In this document: positions 46,096-53,944 of the stretch, piece after piece | How positions within the stretch are numbered: the first letter of the stretch is position 1 | How the letters are laid out: the number at the start of each line of letters is the position of its first letter | Source: G051903925 sp051903925 | GTDB lineage: Bacteria > Pseudomonadota > Alphaproteobacteria > Zavarziniales > Zavarziniaceae | Length of the DNA: 64,000 bases | Assembly: GCF_051903925.1 (NCBI RefSeq) | Contig: NZ_CP173678.1 | Coordinates: 558,001 to 622,000, forward strand | Reading direction: 5' to 3' | Position numbers and translations under genes: made by a program | The notes under the pieces: model-generated | Told to the model about the DNA's origin: nothing | The model's database searches: none | What the model saw: only the letters and a program-made list of their open reading frames with translations

Positions 46096-47496
46096 TCAGG
46101 CCGCGGAACTCGACGCGGGCGCCGGCGCACCGGGTCGGAATGCGGCGGCCGGGTGGCTGGCGGGCAGGCGCGCCCGGCCTGGGCCGAACAGCTTTTCGCG
46201 GAACGTGCCGGGCGCATAGGCGTGCTTGAACCGACCGCGGCGCTGAAGTTCCGGCACGATGAACGTGCCGAAGTCGCGGAAGCCGCCGGGCGTGATGGCA
46301 TAGGACAGGTTGAGGCCGTCCACGCCCGATTCCGTCACCCAGCGCTCGATCTGGTCGGCAACGGGGCCGGGTGCGCCGACGAAGACGGGCCCGCGTCCCC
46401 CGATCGAGACGTGCTCCGCAAGTTCGCGCACCGTCCAGACCCGGTTGGGGTCACCGATCGTGAAGGACTCCAGGGCAGAGTGGATGCCCTCGGCCTGCGC
46501 CTGGTGGCGGATCGGCTCGTTCGGATCGACGCGGGAGAAGTCGATGCCGGTCCAGTCCGAGAACAGCATCAACGCTGCCTCCGGATCGACATGGCGGCGG
46601 TAGTCGGCAAGCTTCGCCTGCGCCTCCTCATCCGTCGCCCCCGTGATGACGGTTGCCATGGAGAAGAACAGCAGGTCCGCCGGATCGCGGCCCAGGGCTG
46701 CGGCGCGGGCCCGCGTATCGGCGACAAGCGGCGCCAGGACCCGGGCGCTGGGCCCGCTGACATAGATCGCCTCCGCATGGGTCGCGGCAAAGCCCCGGCC
46801 ACGGCCGCTGGCCCCAGCCTGGAACAGGACTGGCGTACGCTGGGGCGAAGGCTCTACCAGATGGATCGCATCGACCTGGAAATGGCGCGTGCGGCGGGTG
46901 ATGCGATGGATGCGCGACGGGTCGGCAAAGATGCCTGACGCCCGGTCACGGACCACGGCCCCATCCTCCCAACTGCCCTCCCACAGGGCATAGACCAGGT
47001 CCAGGTACTCGTCGGCGATGTCGTAGCGTTCGTCGTGCGGGATCAGCGCCTTGTGCCCCAGGGCCCTGGCGCCGGCCGCCGAATGGCCGGTCACGACATT
47101 CCAGCCGATGCGCCCGCGTGTCAGGTGGTCCAGCGTCGACATGCGCCGGGCAAAGGGATAGGGCGGCTCGAACAGTGCGTTCGAGGTGATGCCAAAGCCC
47201 AGGTGTCGCGTTGCATGGGCCATGGCGCTGACGCTGAGCAGGGGGTCCAGCTTGGGCACCTGGACGCCACGGCGCAGCGCTGCATCGACACTGCCGCCAA
47301 AGATCTCGTTGGCGCTGTAGCTGTCTGCCACGAACAGCGCATCGAACAGGCCGTCCTCCAGCACCCGGGCCAGTTCCACCCAGGTGTCGAGGTCGGTGAA
47401 GCCCAGCGACTTGTCCGCCGGATGCCGCCACAGGCCCGGCGAATGGTGCACCGGGCTCTGCATGGCAAAGGCGTTGAGGCGAATTTCCCTGGGCAT
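46096..47496 (-). CDS. DszA/NtaA/SnaA family FMN-dependent monooxygenase
   Basis: A second family member of 466 residues, first gene of the minus arm. Hallmarks are LWRHPADKSLGFTDLDTWV (about 22-40), STLDHLTRGRIGWNVVTGHS, EPSPQRTPVLFQAGASGRGR and the C-terminal IVPELQRRGRFKHAYAPGTF. ATG 47496 begins MPREIRLNAFAMQSP, which matches the plus-arm paralogue at 51121 (MPKEIRLNAFHMNAP), so these two are closer to each other than to the 44738 copy. The start is set by that match. The 231-bp divergent gap upstream contains the shared motif at 47558-47574. Confidence 0.92.
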   Translation of the reverse strand: MPREIRLNAFAMQSPVHHSPGLWRHPADKSLGFTDLDTWVELARVLEDGLFDALFVADSYSANEIFGGSVDAALRRGVQVPKLDPLLSVSAMAHATRHLGFGITSNALFEPPYPFARRMSTLDHLTRGRIGWNVVTGHSAAGARALGHKALIPHDERYDIADEYLDLVYALWEGSWEDGAVVRDRASGIFADPSRIHRITRRTRHFQVDAIHLVEPSPQRTPVLFQAGASGRGRGFAATHAEAIYVSGPSARVLAPLVADTRARAAALGRDPADLLFFSMATVITGATDEEAQAKLADYRRHVDPEAALMLFSDWTGIDFSRVDPNEPIRHQAQAEGIHSALESFTIGDPNRVWTVRELAEHVSIGGRGPVFVGAPGPVADQIERWVTESGVDGLNLSYAITPGGFRDFGTFIVPELQRRGRFKHAYAPGTFREKLFGPGRARLPASHPAAAFRPGAPAPASSSAA

Positions 47497-47727
47497 CACG
47501 GCATCCTTGGACTGAGTACCCGCGCCGACGGCTGGTGCGGCGCGCCCCTTATTCTCGACTAGATTGATAGGGTAACGAGCAAAATCGCTTATCACAGCGA
47601 CGTCATGGAAATATCCGACGGCCACGCATTGCCAATGTAATTGCCTTTCCCTGACAGCCCGGCCTGCGCAGCTTGAGGCCTGCGGTCCCGATCCTTGCGG
47701 GACGCCCCTTGAGAAAGCGGGATTCCC
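47497..47727. promoter_or_regulatory. divergent promoter region of the organosulfur island
   Basis: 231 bp between the two arms of the island. It includes the shared motif and an A/T-rich stretch (47560-47650) unlike the surrounding genes. Both operons should start here, so a regulator binding here could control both. Confidence 0.6.
47558..47574. promoter_or_regulatory. shared motif ACTnnATTGATAGGGTA, copy 2
   Basis: The + strand reads ACTAGATTGATAGGGTA, 62 bp upstream of the minus-arm monooxygenase start. It matches copy 1 (43824-43840) at 15 fixed positions plus spacing. Confidence 0.6.
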
Positions 47728-48552
47728 ATGGCTGTGCTGTCACTTCCGGAACCCAGGGCCAGGGTTCGCCTGGGACTTGGTCCCTGGGGTCGGCCGTTGC
47801 GGCGGCTTGCGGTGCCGGTCGGGCTGCTGATCGTGTGGCAGGTCCTGGCAACGGCGGATCTGATCTCTACCCGCGCGGTGTCGTCGCCCGTGCAGATCGC
47901 GGTGACGCTGTACGAGCTGACGATCACGGGGGAGCTGGTTCAGCACCTGCTCGTGTCCCTGGGTCGCGCGGCGACCGGCCTTGTCATCGGGGTGACCGCC
48001 GGCACGGTCCTGGCGCTGATCGCTGGCCTGTCGATCCGGGGCGAGGATGCGGTCGACGCCACGCTGCAGATGCTCCGCACGCTGCCGCACCTGGCGCTGG
48101 TGCCGCTGTTCATCCTGTGGTTCGGCATCGGCGAGACGCCCAAGATCGCGCTGGTCGCCCTGGGCTGCCTGTTCCCGATCTACCTGAACCTGTTCGCCGG
48201 GATCCGGGGCGTTGACGCCAAGATCGTGGAAGCGACGACCACGCTGGGCCTGACCCGGGCAGAGCAGATCATCCACGTGATCCTGCCGGGCTCGATCTCG
48301 TCGTTCCTGGTCGGGCTTCGCTATGCCCTGGCGTTCTCATGGTTGTCCCTGGTGGTGGGCGAGCAGATCAACGCGTCCAGCGGCATCGGCTACCTGGCGA
48401 TGACGGCGCGCGATTACATGCGCACCGACATCATCCTTGCGTGCCTGCTGGTCTATGCGCTGCTCGGCCTCTCGACCGACCAGCTGGTGCGGGTGATCGA
48501 GCGTCACGCGCTCGCCTGGCGTCCGGCCAATGTCAAGGACGACGTGGCATGA
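47728..48552 (+). CDS. ABC transporter permease (SsuC type)
   Basis: An inner-membrane permease of 274 residues with about six hydrophobic segments. The EAA-type loop is TTLGLTRAEQIIHVILPGSISSFLVG, preceded by LVPLFILWFGIGETPKIALVALG. The next gene starts in its last codons (ATGA at 48549). It opens the plus arm and its order, permease-ATPase-binding protein, differs from the usual SsuABC order. Confidence 0.92.
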   Translation: MAVLSLPEPRARVRLGLGPWGRPLRRLAVPVGLLIVWQVLATADLISTRAVSSPVQIAVTLYELTITGELVQHLLVSLGRAATGLVIGVTAGTVLALIAGLSIRGEDAVDATLQMLRTLPHLALVPLFILWFGIGETPKIALVALGCLFPIYLNLFAGIRGVDAKIVEATTTLGLTRAEQIIHVILPGSISSFLVGLRYALAFSWLSLVVGEQINASSGIGYLAMTARDYMRTDIILACLLVYALLGLSTDQLVRVIERHALAWRPANVKDDVA

Positions 48553-49295
48553 GCGCGATCCATGCCACCCGGGCGCGCGACGTGGTCGTTCGCGTCAATC
48601 GCCTGACCCGGGCGTTCGGCCCTGTCACGGTGCTGGACAGCCTGGACCTGGAGATCGAGCGCGGCGCCTTTGTCGCCCTGCTGGGCCGCTCCGGCTCGGG
48701 CAAGTCAACCTTGCTGCGCACGCTGGCAGGCCTCGATTCCGCGCCCGCCGGCGTGGTGACCGTGCCGCAGGCCCGGGCCGTGGTCTTCCAGGAGCCGCGT
48801 TTGGTGCCGTGGAAGCGCGTCTGGCGCAACCTGGTCCTGGGCCTGCGTCGCGCGGATCCGCGTGCGGTCGCCCTGGCGGCGCTGGACGAGGTCGGCCTGT
48901 CGCACCGTATCGATGCCTGGCCGCTGACCCTGTCGGGGGGCGAGGCCCAGCGCGCCGCCCTGGCCCGCGCCCTGGTGCGGGAGCCCGAACTGCTGCTGCT
49001 GGACGAGCCGTTCGCGGCCCTCGACGCCCTGACCCGGATCCGCATGCAGCGGCTGGTCGCGAAGCTGTGGCGCGCCCATGGGCCGGCCGTCCTGCTGGTC
49101 ACCCACGACGTGGATGAGGCGCTGCAATTGGCCGACCGGGTGATCGTCCTCGACCAGGGGCGAATCGCCAGCGACTTCACCGTCGACGTGGCCCATCCCC
49201 GCCACCACGCCGACAGCCGGATCGAGGCCCTGCGCGAGGTGCTGCTGGCCCGCCTGGGCGTCGGCGGCGCGGACGACGACACCGGCGATCCTTGA
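48549..49295 (+). CDS. ABC transporter ATP-binding protein (SsuB type)
   Basis: A protein of 248 residues with Walker A GRSGSGKSTLLRTLAG, signature LSGGEAQRAALARAL and Walker B LLLLDEPFAALD, plus FQEPRLVPWKRVWRNLV typical of the SsuB branch. It overlaps the permease by 4 bp and is followed 35 bp later by the binding protein gene. Confidence 0.93.
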   Translation: MSAIHATRARDVVVRVNRLTRAFGPVTVLDSLDLEIERGAFVALLGRSGSGKSTLLRTLAGLDSAPAGVVTVPQARAVVFQEPRLVPWKRVWRNLVLGLRRADPRAVALAALDEVGLSHRIDAWPLTLSGGEAQRAALARALVREPELLLLDEPFAALDALTRIRMQRLVAKLWRAHGPAVLLVTHDVDEALQLADRVIVLDQGRIASDFTVDVAHPRHHADSRIEALREVLLARLGVGGADDDTGDP

Positions 49296-49330
49296 ACCCC
49301 TGCCACAACCCTTCTCGACAACGGAACGAC

Positions 49331-50290
49331 ATGACCTTGACCCTTACGCGCCGCACCGTGCTGGCGGGCGCCGCTGCCGTCTCCACCTTCTCCATCATCA
49401 AGGCGCGCTCCGCCCGCGCGGCCAATGTGCTGCGCATCGGCGACATGAACGCGACCGTCCTGCAGCCCGTGCTGGAGGCGGCCGGCCTGCACAAGGACCT
49501 GGACTACACGATCGAATGGAGCAAGTTCGCGGCCGGTGCGCCGGAGCTTGAAGCACTCAACGCCGGCGCAATTGACGTGGGCGAGACAGGGGACATCCCC
49601 TTCCTGTTCGCATATGCCGCCGGCACCCCGGTACGTTCCGTTGGGGCCATCAAGCATGGGCCGACCCAGCTCGTCGCCATAAGCCGGCCGGAGGTCGCGG
49701 CCAAGTCGATCAGTGACCTGAAGGGTCGCAAGATCGCCGTGAACCGCGGCGGCGCCGGGCATATCGTGGCCCTGGAACTGCTCGACCGCGCCGGCCTGAC
49801 GCCCAGCGATGTCGAGCTGGTCTTCCTGGGGCCGGTCGATGCCAAGCCGGCCTTTGCCAGCGGCACGGTCGACGCCTGGATCGTCTGGCCACCCTATTCG
49901 ACGCTGGCGATTGAGCAGGACGGCGGCAAGGTCTTTGCGAACCTGTCCGATACCGGCGGCGGCGGTACCTACAACTACCTGCTGGCCAGCGTCGACGCGA
50001 TCAACACCAAGCGGGAGTTCGTCGCCGACTTCAAGCGCCGCATCTTCGAGGCCCGGCGCTGGTCGCTGGAGCACCCGGACGAGACCGCGCAGATCATCGC
50101 CGACCTCACCAAGCTCCCCGTCGAACTGGCAAAGCGGGTCAGGCTGGAGGTGACCCCGACCCCCGTCGAGATCGACGACTCGATCGTGGCGGCCCTGCAG
50201 TCGGCAGCAGACGTCTTCGCCCGGCACGAGGTGATCAAGCCGCTGAAGGTCGACGCCGCCTTCGACCGCAGCTTCGCCGTACCGGCCTGA
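49331..50290 (+). CDS. ABC transporter substrate-binding protein (SsuA type)
   Basis: A periplasmic protein of 319 residues with a Tat-type leader (TRRTVLAGAAAVSTFSIIKARSARA). Domain marks are AGAIDVGETGDIPFLFAYAAG, SDLKGRKIAVNRGGAGHIV and SGTVDAWIVWPPYSTLA, typical of SsuA-like aliphatic and aryl sulfonate binders. ATG 49331 has GGAACGAC before it. A stem-loop follows at 50301-50334. Confidence 0.9.
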   Translation: MTLTLTRRTVLAGAAAVSTFSIIKARSARAANVLRIGDMNATVLQPVLEAAGLHKDLDYTIEWSKFAAGAPELEALNAGAIDVGETGDIPFLFAYAAGTPVRSVGAIKHGPTQLVAISRPEVAAKSISDLKGRKIAVNRGGAGHIVALELLDRAGLTPSDVELVFLGPVDAKPAFASGTVDAWIVWPPYSTLAIEQDGGKVFANLSDTGGGGTYNYLLASVDAINTKREFVADFKRRIFEARRWSLEHPDETAQIIADLTKLPVELAKRVRLEVTPTPVEIDDSIVAALQSAADVFARHEVIKPLKVDAAFDRSFAVPA

Positions 50291-50300
50291 TCCTCCCCCA

Positions 50301-50334
50301 CCCGCTCATCCCCGCCGTTGCGCGGATGAGCGGG
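50301..50334. terminator. stem-loop after the SsuA-type gene
   Basis: CCCGCTCATCC (50301-50311) and GGATGAGCGGG (50324-50334) form a perfect 11-bp stem. It lies between the importer genes and the SDR gene, so it may lower downstream expression or protect the importer mRNA. No U-tract follows. Confidence 0.55.
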
Positions 50335-50375
50335 AACAAGGCCAGGCGCCAAAGTCTCAAGGGAAGTAACGTCTT

Positions 50376-51110
50376 ATGTCTCATCGTTTTGACGGCAAGG
50401 TCATCTGGGTCACGGGGGCGTCCGGGGCCCTGGGCCGTGCCACCGCCGTGCTGCTGGCCGAGCGCGGGGCGACCGTCGTCGCGTCCGGCCGGTCGGTCGC
50501 CAGTACCGACTTTGGCGGCGCGGCGGGCATCGACCGTCTGCCGGTCGACGTCACCGACACGGCCGACGTCACCCGCGCCTATGCCGAGCTGATCGCGCGG
50601 CACGGCCGGATCGACGGCCTGGTCGCCAGCACCAATGTCGGCGCCTTTGGCGATTTCCTGGACCTGGCGGACGAAGACTGGCTGAAGGTCATCCAGGCCA
50701 AGCTGTTGGGCAGCGCGCGGCCGGCGCGCGCCATCCTGCCAGCACTGATCGCGCAAGGTTCGGGCGCCATCGTGCTCATCAGCGGCCGAGGCGGGATCGA
50801 GCCACCGCCCCAGCACTTCCCCGGCAGCACGGTGAACGCAGCGCTTGACCTGCTGGTCCAGGGCCTGGGCCGCCGCTATGGCCCGGACGGCGTGCGGACC
50901 AATGCCGTCGATCCGGGACCGATCCAGTCGCCGCGCATGGCCAGCATGGCCGACAGCGGCACGGTCAACATCTTCCGCAAGACGGCCCTGGCCGGACCTG
51001 GCCTGCCAATCGATGTGGCCGAGGCGGTCGCCTACCTGCTCTCCGACGCCGCGAAGTTCGTGAACGGCACCCGCCTCTATGTCGATGGCGGCGGCGCCCC
51101 CTATGCCTGA
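50376..51110 (+). CDS. SDR-fold protein lacking the catalytic Tyr/Lys
   Basis: A protein of 244 residues with a dinucleotide loop (VTGASGALGRA, about 12-22) and the C-terminal NGTRLYVDGGGAPYA. The usual NNAG is ASTNVG, and the Y-x3-K positions are Gly150 and Asn154 in FPGSTVNAALD, although Ser136 is kept. It may therefore bind NAD(P)H or flavin without standard SDR catalysis; a role as flavin reductase or as a redox partner is a guess. It lies 10 bp before a DszA-type gene in the plus arm. Confidence 0.78.
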   Translation: MSHRFDGKVIWVTGASGALGRATAVLLAERGATVVASGRSVASTDFGGAAGIDRLPVDVTDTADVTRAYAELIARHGRIDGLVASTNVGAFGDFLDLADEDWLKVIQAKLLGSARPARAILPALIAQGSGAIVLISGRGGIEPPPQHFPGSTVNAALDLLVQGLGRRYGPDGVRTNAVDPGPIQSPRMASMADSGTVNIFRKTALAGPGLPIDVAEAVAYLLSDAAKFVNGTRLYVDGGGAPYA

Positions 51111-51120
51111 GGAGGCCCGA

Positions 51121-52512
51121 ATGCCAAAGGAAATCCGCCTCAACGCCTTTCACATGAACGCGCCCGGTCATTCATGGGCCGGGTTGTGGCGTCACCCGCG
51201 CGACAATTCCGTGAACTACAAGTCATTGGACTACTGGGTGAACCTGGCCCAGACGGCGGAGCGCGGCCTGCTGGACGGTGTCTTTCTTGCCGATGTGTTC
51301 GGCATCTACGACGTCTATGGCGGCAATGCGGATGCAACCAGGCGGGCCGCGGCGCAGTCGCCGATCAACGATCCCACGCTGATCGTGCCGACCATGGCCT
51401 ATCACACGAAGCATGTCGGCTTCGGTGTCACGTCCACGCTGACCTATGAGCATCCGTTCCAGTTCGCGCGGCGCTATTCGACGCTGGACCACCTGACCGG
51501 CGGCCGGGCCGGCTGGAACATCGTGACCGGCTATCTGGCCAGCGGCGCGCGCGGCATGGGGCGCGGCGACGTCCGCACCCATGACGACCGCTATGACGTG
51601 GGCGAGGACTTCCTGGAGGCGGCCTACAAGCTGTGGGAGGGCAGTTGGGAGGACGGCGCCGTGGTCCATGACCGCGCCGGCCACACCTTCACCCGGCCCG
51701 AGAAAGTGCATGCCGTGCGCCATGACGGCCCGTACTTCAAGGTCGACGGGCCGCACCTGAGCGAGCCGTCGCCGCAGCGCACCCCTGTGCTTTACCAGGC
51801 CGGGACGTCGGGCCGCGGCCGCGCCTTTGCCGCCCGCCACAGCGAGGCGATCTTCCTGAACGGGCAGAGCCGCCGCATCGTCGCCGACGCGGTGCGCGAT
51901 GTCCGCACCCAGGCCCGCAGCTTCGGCCGCGACCCGTATGACATCCTGTTCTTCCTGGGGGCGACCGTAATCGCCGCGCCGACGCGGGCCGAGGCGCTGG
52001 ACCTGGCCGCGGAGTACGCCCGCTACGTCGATCCGGCGGGGCAGCTGGCCCTGGTCTCCGGCTGGTCCGGCATCGACTTCGGCAAGTACGACCTGGACCA
52101 GCCGATCACGTACGAGAAGAACAACTCGATCCAGTCCTTTGTCGAGAACATCACGCTGAAGGCGGACAAGCCGATCACCCCGCGCGAGCTGATCGCGTTC
52201 AACCAGACGGGGGCCCGCGGTCCCTTCATCGTTGGCAGCGCCAGCGAGGTCGCGGACGAACTGATCGAGTGGGTCGAGGATACGGACGTCGACGGCTTCA
52301 ATCTGGTGCGCGTCGTGGTGCCGGAGACATTGTCCAACTTCGTCGACCTGGTGGTGCCGGAGCTGCAGGCCCGCGGCCGCTTCAAGACCGCCTATCGCGA
52401 GGGGACGTTGCGCGAAAAGCTGTTTCCGGGCCGTGGACCGCTTCTGCACCCCACGCATCCCGGTGCGGCGTTCCGCAACCTGGCGCGCACCCCCCACCTG
52501 CAGGAGGCCTGA
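51121..52512 (+). CDS. DszA/NtaA/SnaA family FMN-dependent monooxygenase
   Basis: A protein of 463 residues, closest in the window to the copy at 46096. It has LWRHPRDNSVNYKSLDYWV, STLDHLTGGRAGWNIVTGYL (about 120-139), EPSPQRTPVLYQAGTSGRGR and VVPELQARGRFKTAYREGTL. ATG 51121 has GAGGAGG 6 nt upstream. The DszB-type gene starts 1 bp after its stop, the same A-then-B order as the dsz operon. Confidence 0.93.
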   Translation: MPKEIRLNAFHMNAPGHSWAGLWRHPRDNSVNYKSLDYWVNLAQTAERGLLDGVFLADVFGIYDVYGGNADATRRAAAQSPINDPTLIVPTMAYHTKHVGFGVTSTLTYEHPFQFARRYSTLDHLTGGRAGWNIVTGYLASGARGMGRGDVRTHDDRYDVGEDFLEAAYKLWEGSWEDGAVVHDRAGHTFTRPEKVHAVRHDGPYFKVDGPHLSEPSPQRTPVLYQAGTSGRGRAFAARHSEAIFLNGQSRRIVADAVRDVRTQARSFGRDPYDILFFLGATVIAAPTRAEALDLAAEYARYVDPAGQLALVSGWSGIDFGKYDLDQPITYEKNNSIQSFVENITLKADKPITPRELIAFNQTGARGPFIVGSASEVADELIEWVEDTDVDGFNLVRVVVPETLSNFVDLVVPELQARGRFKTAYREGTLREKLFPGRGPLLHPTHPGAAFRNLARTPHLQEA

Positions 52513-52513
52513 G

Positions 52514-53590
52514 ATGAACGCGGTTTCCCCCCTGGGCCGCCCGCTTGCGGCTGCCGTGGCGGAGTTCACCTACACGCTCTGCCCCGTCCTGGTCGCCTCC
52601 AACGTGGCGCTGGAACTGGGCTGGATCGACGACGAACTGGCCCGGGTCGGCGCACGCGCCCTGCACCTGCGCAGCCGGCCCGACGATGGCACCTGGAACC
52701 TCCACTTCACCCACGACAGCGACCGCCTGGTGCGCGATGGCGGCAACAGCCCCGCGATCTGGGCCCATGCCGACATCCGCCGCACCGTCCTGGTCGGCCT
52801 GACCCAAGCGCAGCCCGCTGGCAAGGTCCTGGTTCGCGCCGGTTCGGACCTGTTCCGGGTGGGCGACCTCAAGGGCCGGCGCATCGGCATCTATCGCAGC
52901 GCAAACAACGCCAAGATCGACCATCGCCGGGCCACCACGGAACGGGGCATCCTGAACGTGCTGGCGGTGCACGGCCTGACACGCCACGACCTGGACTGGG
53001 TCGACATCGCCGACACCGATCGCCATGACGAGCAGCCTGCACCCACACCGGCCGGCATCTGGGCGCAGAAGCGCTATTTCAATGAGTCAGGGTCGTACCT
53101 GACGAACGAGGCCAAGGCGCTGGCCGACGGCCGGATCGACGCCCTGTTCGACTATTCGGTGGGGGTGGCCGAGACGCTGGAGCGGACCGGCCAGTTCAAG
53201 GTGATCGAGGACCTGGACCGCCATCCGGACTGGACCCTGCGCAACGCGAACTCGCCGCGCACGCTGGTGTTCAGCCGCGAATTCGCGGAAGCCAACCGTG
53301 ATGCGGTGGTCGCCTGGACCCGTGCCGCAATCCGCGCCGGGCGCTGGATCAACGCCAACCCGCAAGCGGCGGGGGCGATCTTCCGGCGCAGCACCTATTA
53401 CCCCGACGCGGCCGAGATCGCGCGGGCGCTGCGCCACTACGACCTGGTGCCGAACCTGTCGCCGCAGAACCTGGCGGGCCTGCGCCTGCAGAAGGATTTC
53501 CTGCGCAAGCATGGCTATGTGTCCAACGACTTTACTGTCGAGGACTGGGCCGATCCCAGCATCCTGGCCGAGGCGCACGCCGGCCTGTAG
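52514..53590 (+). CDS. DszB-type sulfinate desulfinase homologue
   Basis: A protein of 358 residues (DszB has 365) in the periplasmic-binding-like fold but without a signal peptide, so cytoplasmic. It keeps the DszB active-site residues in context: Cys23 in FTYTLCPVLVASN (DszB Cys27 in TYSNCPV), His64 in LHFTHD (DszB His60) and Arg74 in LVRDGGNSP (DszB Arg70 in TRFGG); the His-to-Arg spacing is 10 in both. The C-terminal DFLRKHGYVSNDFTVEDWADP also aligns with DszB. It would release sulfite from a sulfinate made by the monooxygenase 1 bp upstream. General annotation tools are likely to call it an ABC substrate-binding protein. ATG 52514 has GGAGG 6 nt upstream. Confidence 0.82.
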   Translation: MNAVSPLGRPLAAAVAEFTYTLCPVLVASNVALELGWIDDELARVGARALHLRSRPDDGTWNLHFTHDSDRLVRDGGNSPAIWAHADIRRTVLVGLTQAQPAGKVLVRAGSDLFRVGDLKGRRIGIYRSANNAKIDHRRATTERGILNVLAVHGLTRHDLDWVDIADTDRHDEQPAPTPAGIWAQKRYFNESGSYLTNEAKALADGRIDALFDYSVGVAETLERTGQFKVIEDLDRHPDWTLRNANSPRTLVFSREFAEANRDAVVAWTRAAIRAGRWINANPQAAGAIFRRSTYYPDAAEIARALRHYDLVPNLSPQNLAGLRLQKDFLRKHGYVSNDFTVEDWADPSILAEAHAGL

Positions 53591-53944
53591 CCATCGAGCA
53601 TACCCTGTGCCAGCTCAGCCCTGCCTTCGCGGGGATGAGCGTTCCGTTTGGACGTTCCGCGCTTGTAGCGGCGTGTCCAGCTGATCTCTCTCAATCGCTG
53701 AAGCCAGACATGCGCCGGACGCAAATCCGGTGCATGAATATTGTTGTCCAATCTTCAAATATCTCCCGTCAATTTCCGGCTTTTTCATGAGTATTGATTT
53801 TTAAGAGTCCAATGAACAGCGCAGAAATGGATAAGGTAATTCAATCGACACGTATTGTGCACTGCCGCATGACTTCCCCCTCTGTTGCGTCAAACCCGAA
53901 CATTCAAAGCCAAAGGCATCCGCCGGAACGGCGGAGGGGGAGCC
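53591..53944. other. 354-bp gap upstream of the porin gene
   Basis: No gene is seen. The first 60 bp contain CGGGGATGAGCG, a half of the palindrome type seen at 50301-50334. From 53700 it is A/T-rich, so this is probably the porin promoter region. A partial copy of the shared motif (TGGATAAGGTAA, 53828-53839, 10 of 12 bases of TTGATAGGGTAA, reversed relative to the gene) lies there. Confidence 0.5.

Noticed and set aside
47497..47727. A SAM or other sulfur riboswitch in the island leader regions
   Set aside because: No paired-helix framework or terminator of a known riboswitch class could be traced; the A/T-rich motif looks like a protein site.
53828..53839. A third copy of the ACTnnATTGATAGGGTA motif
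   Set aside because: Only 10 of 12 core bases match, the ACT part is missing and the orientation is reversed; kept as a note in the porin gap.
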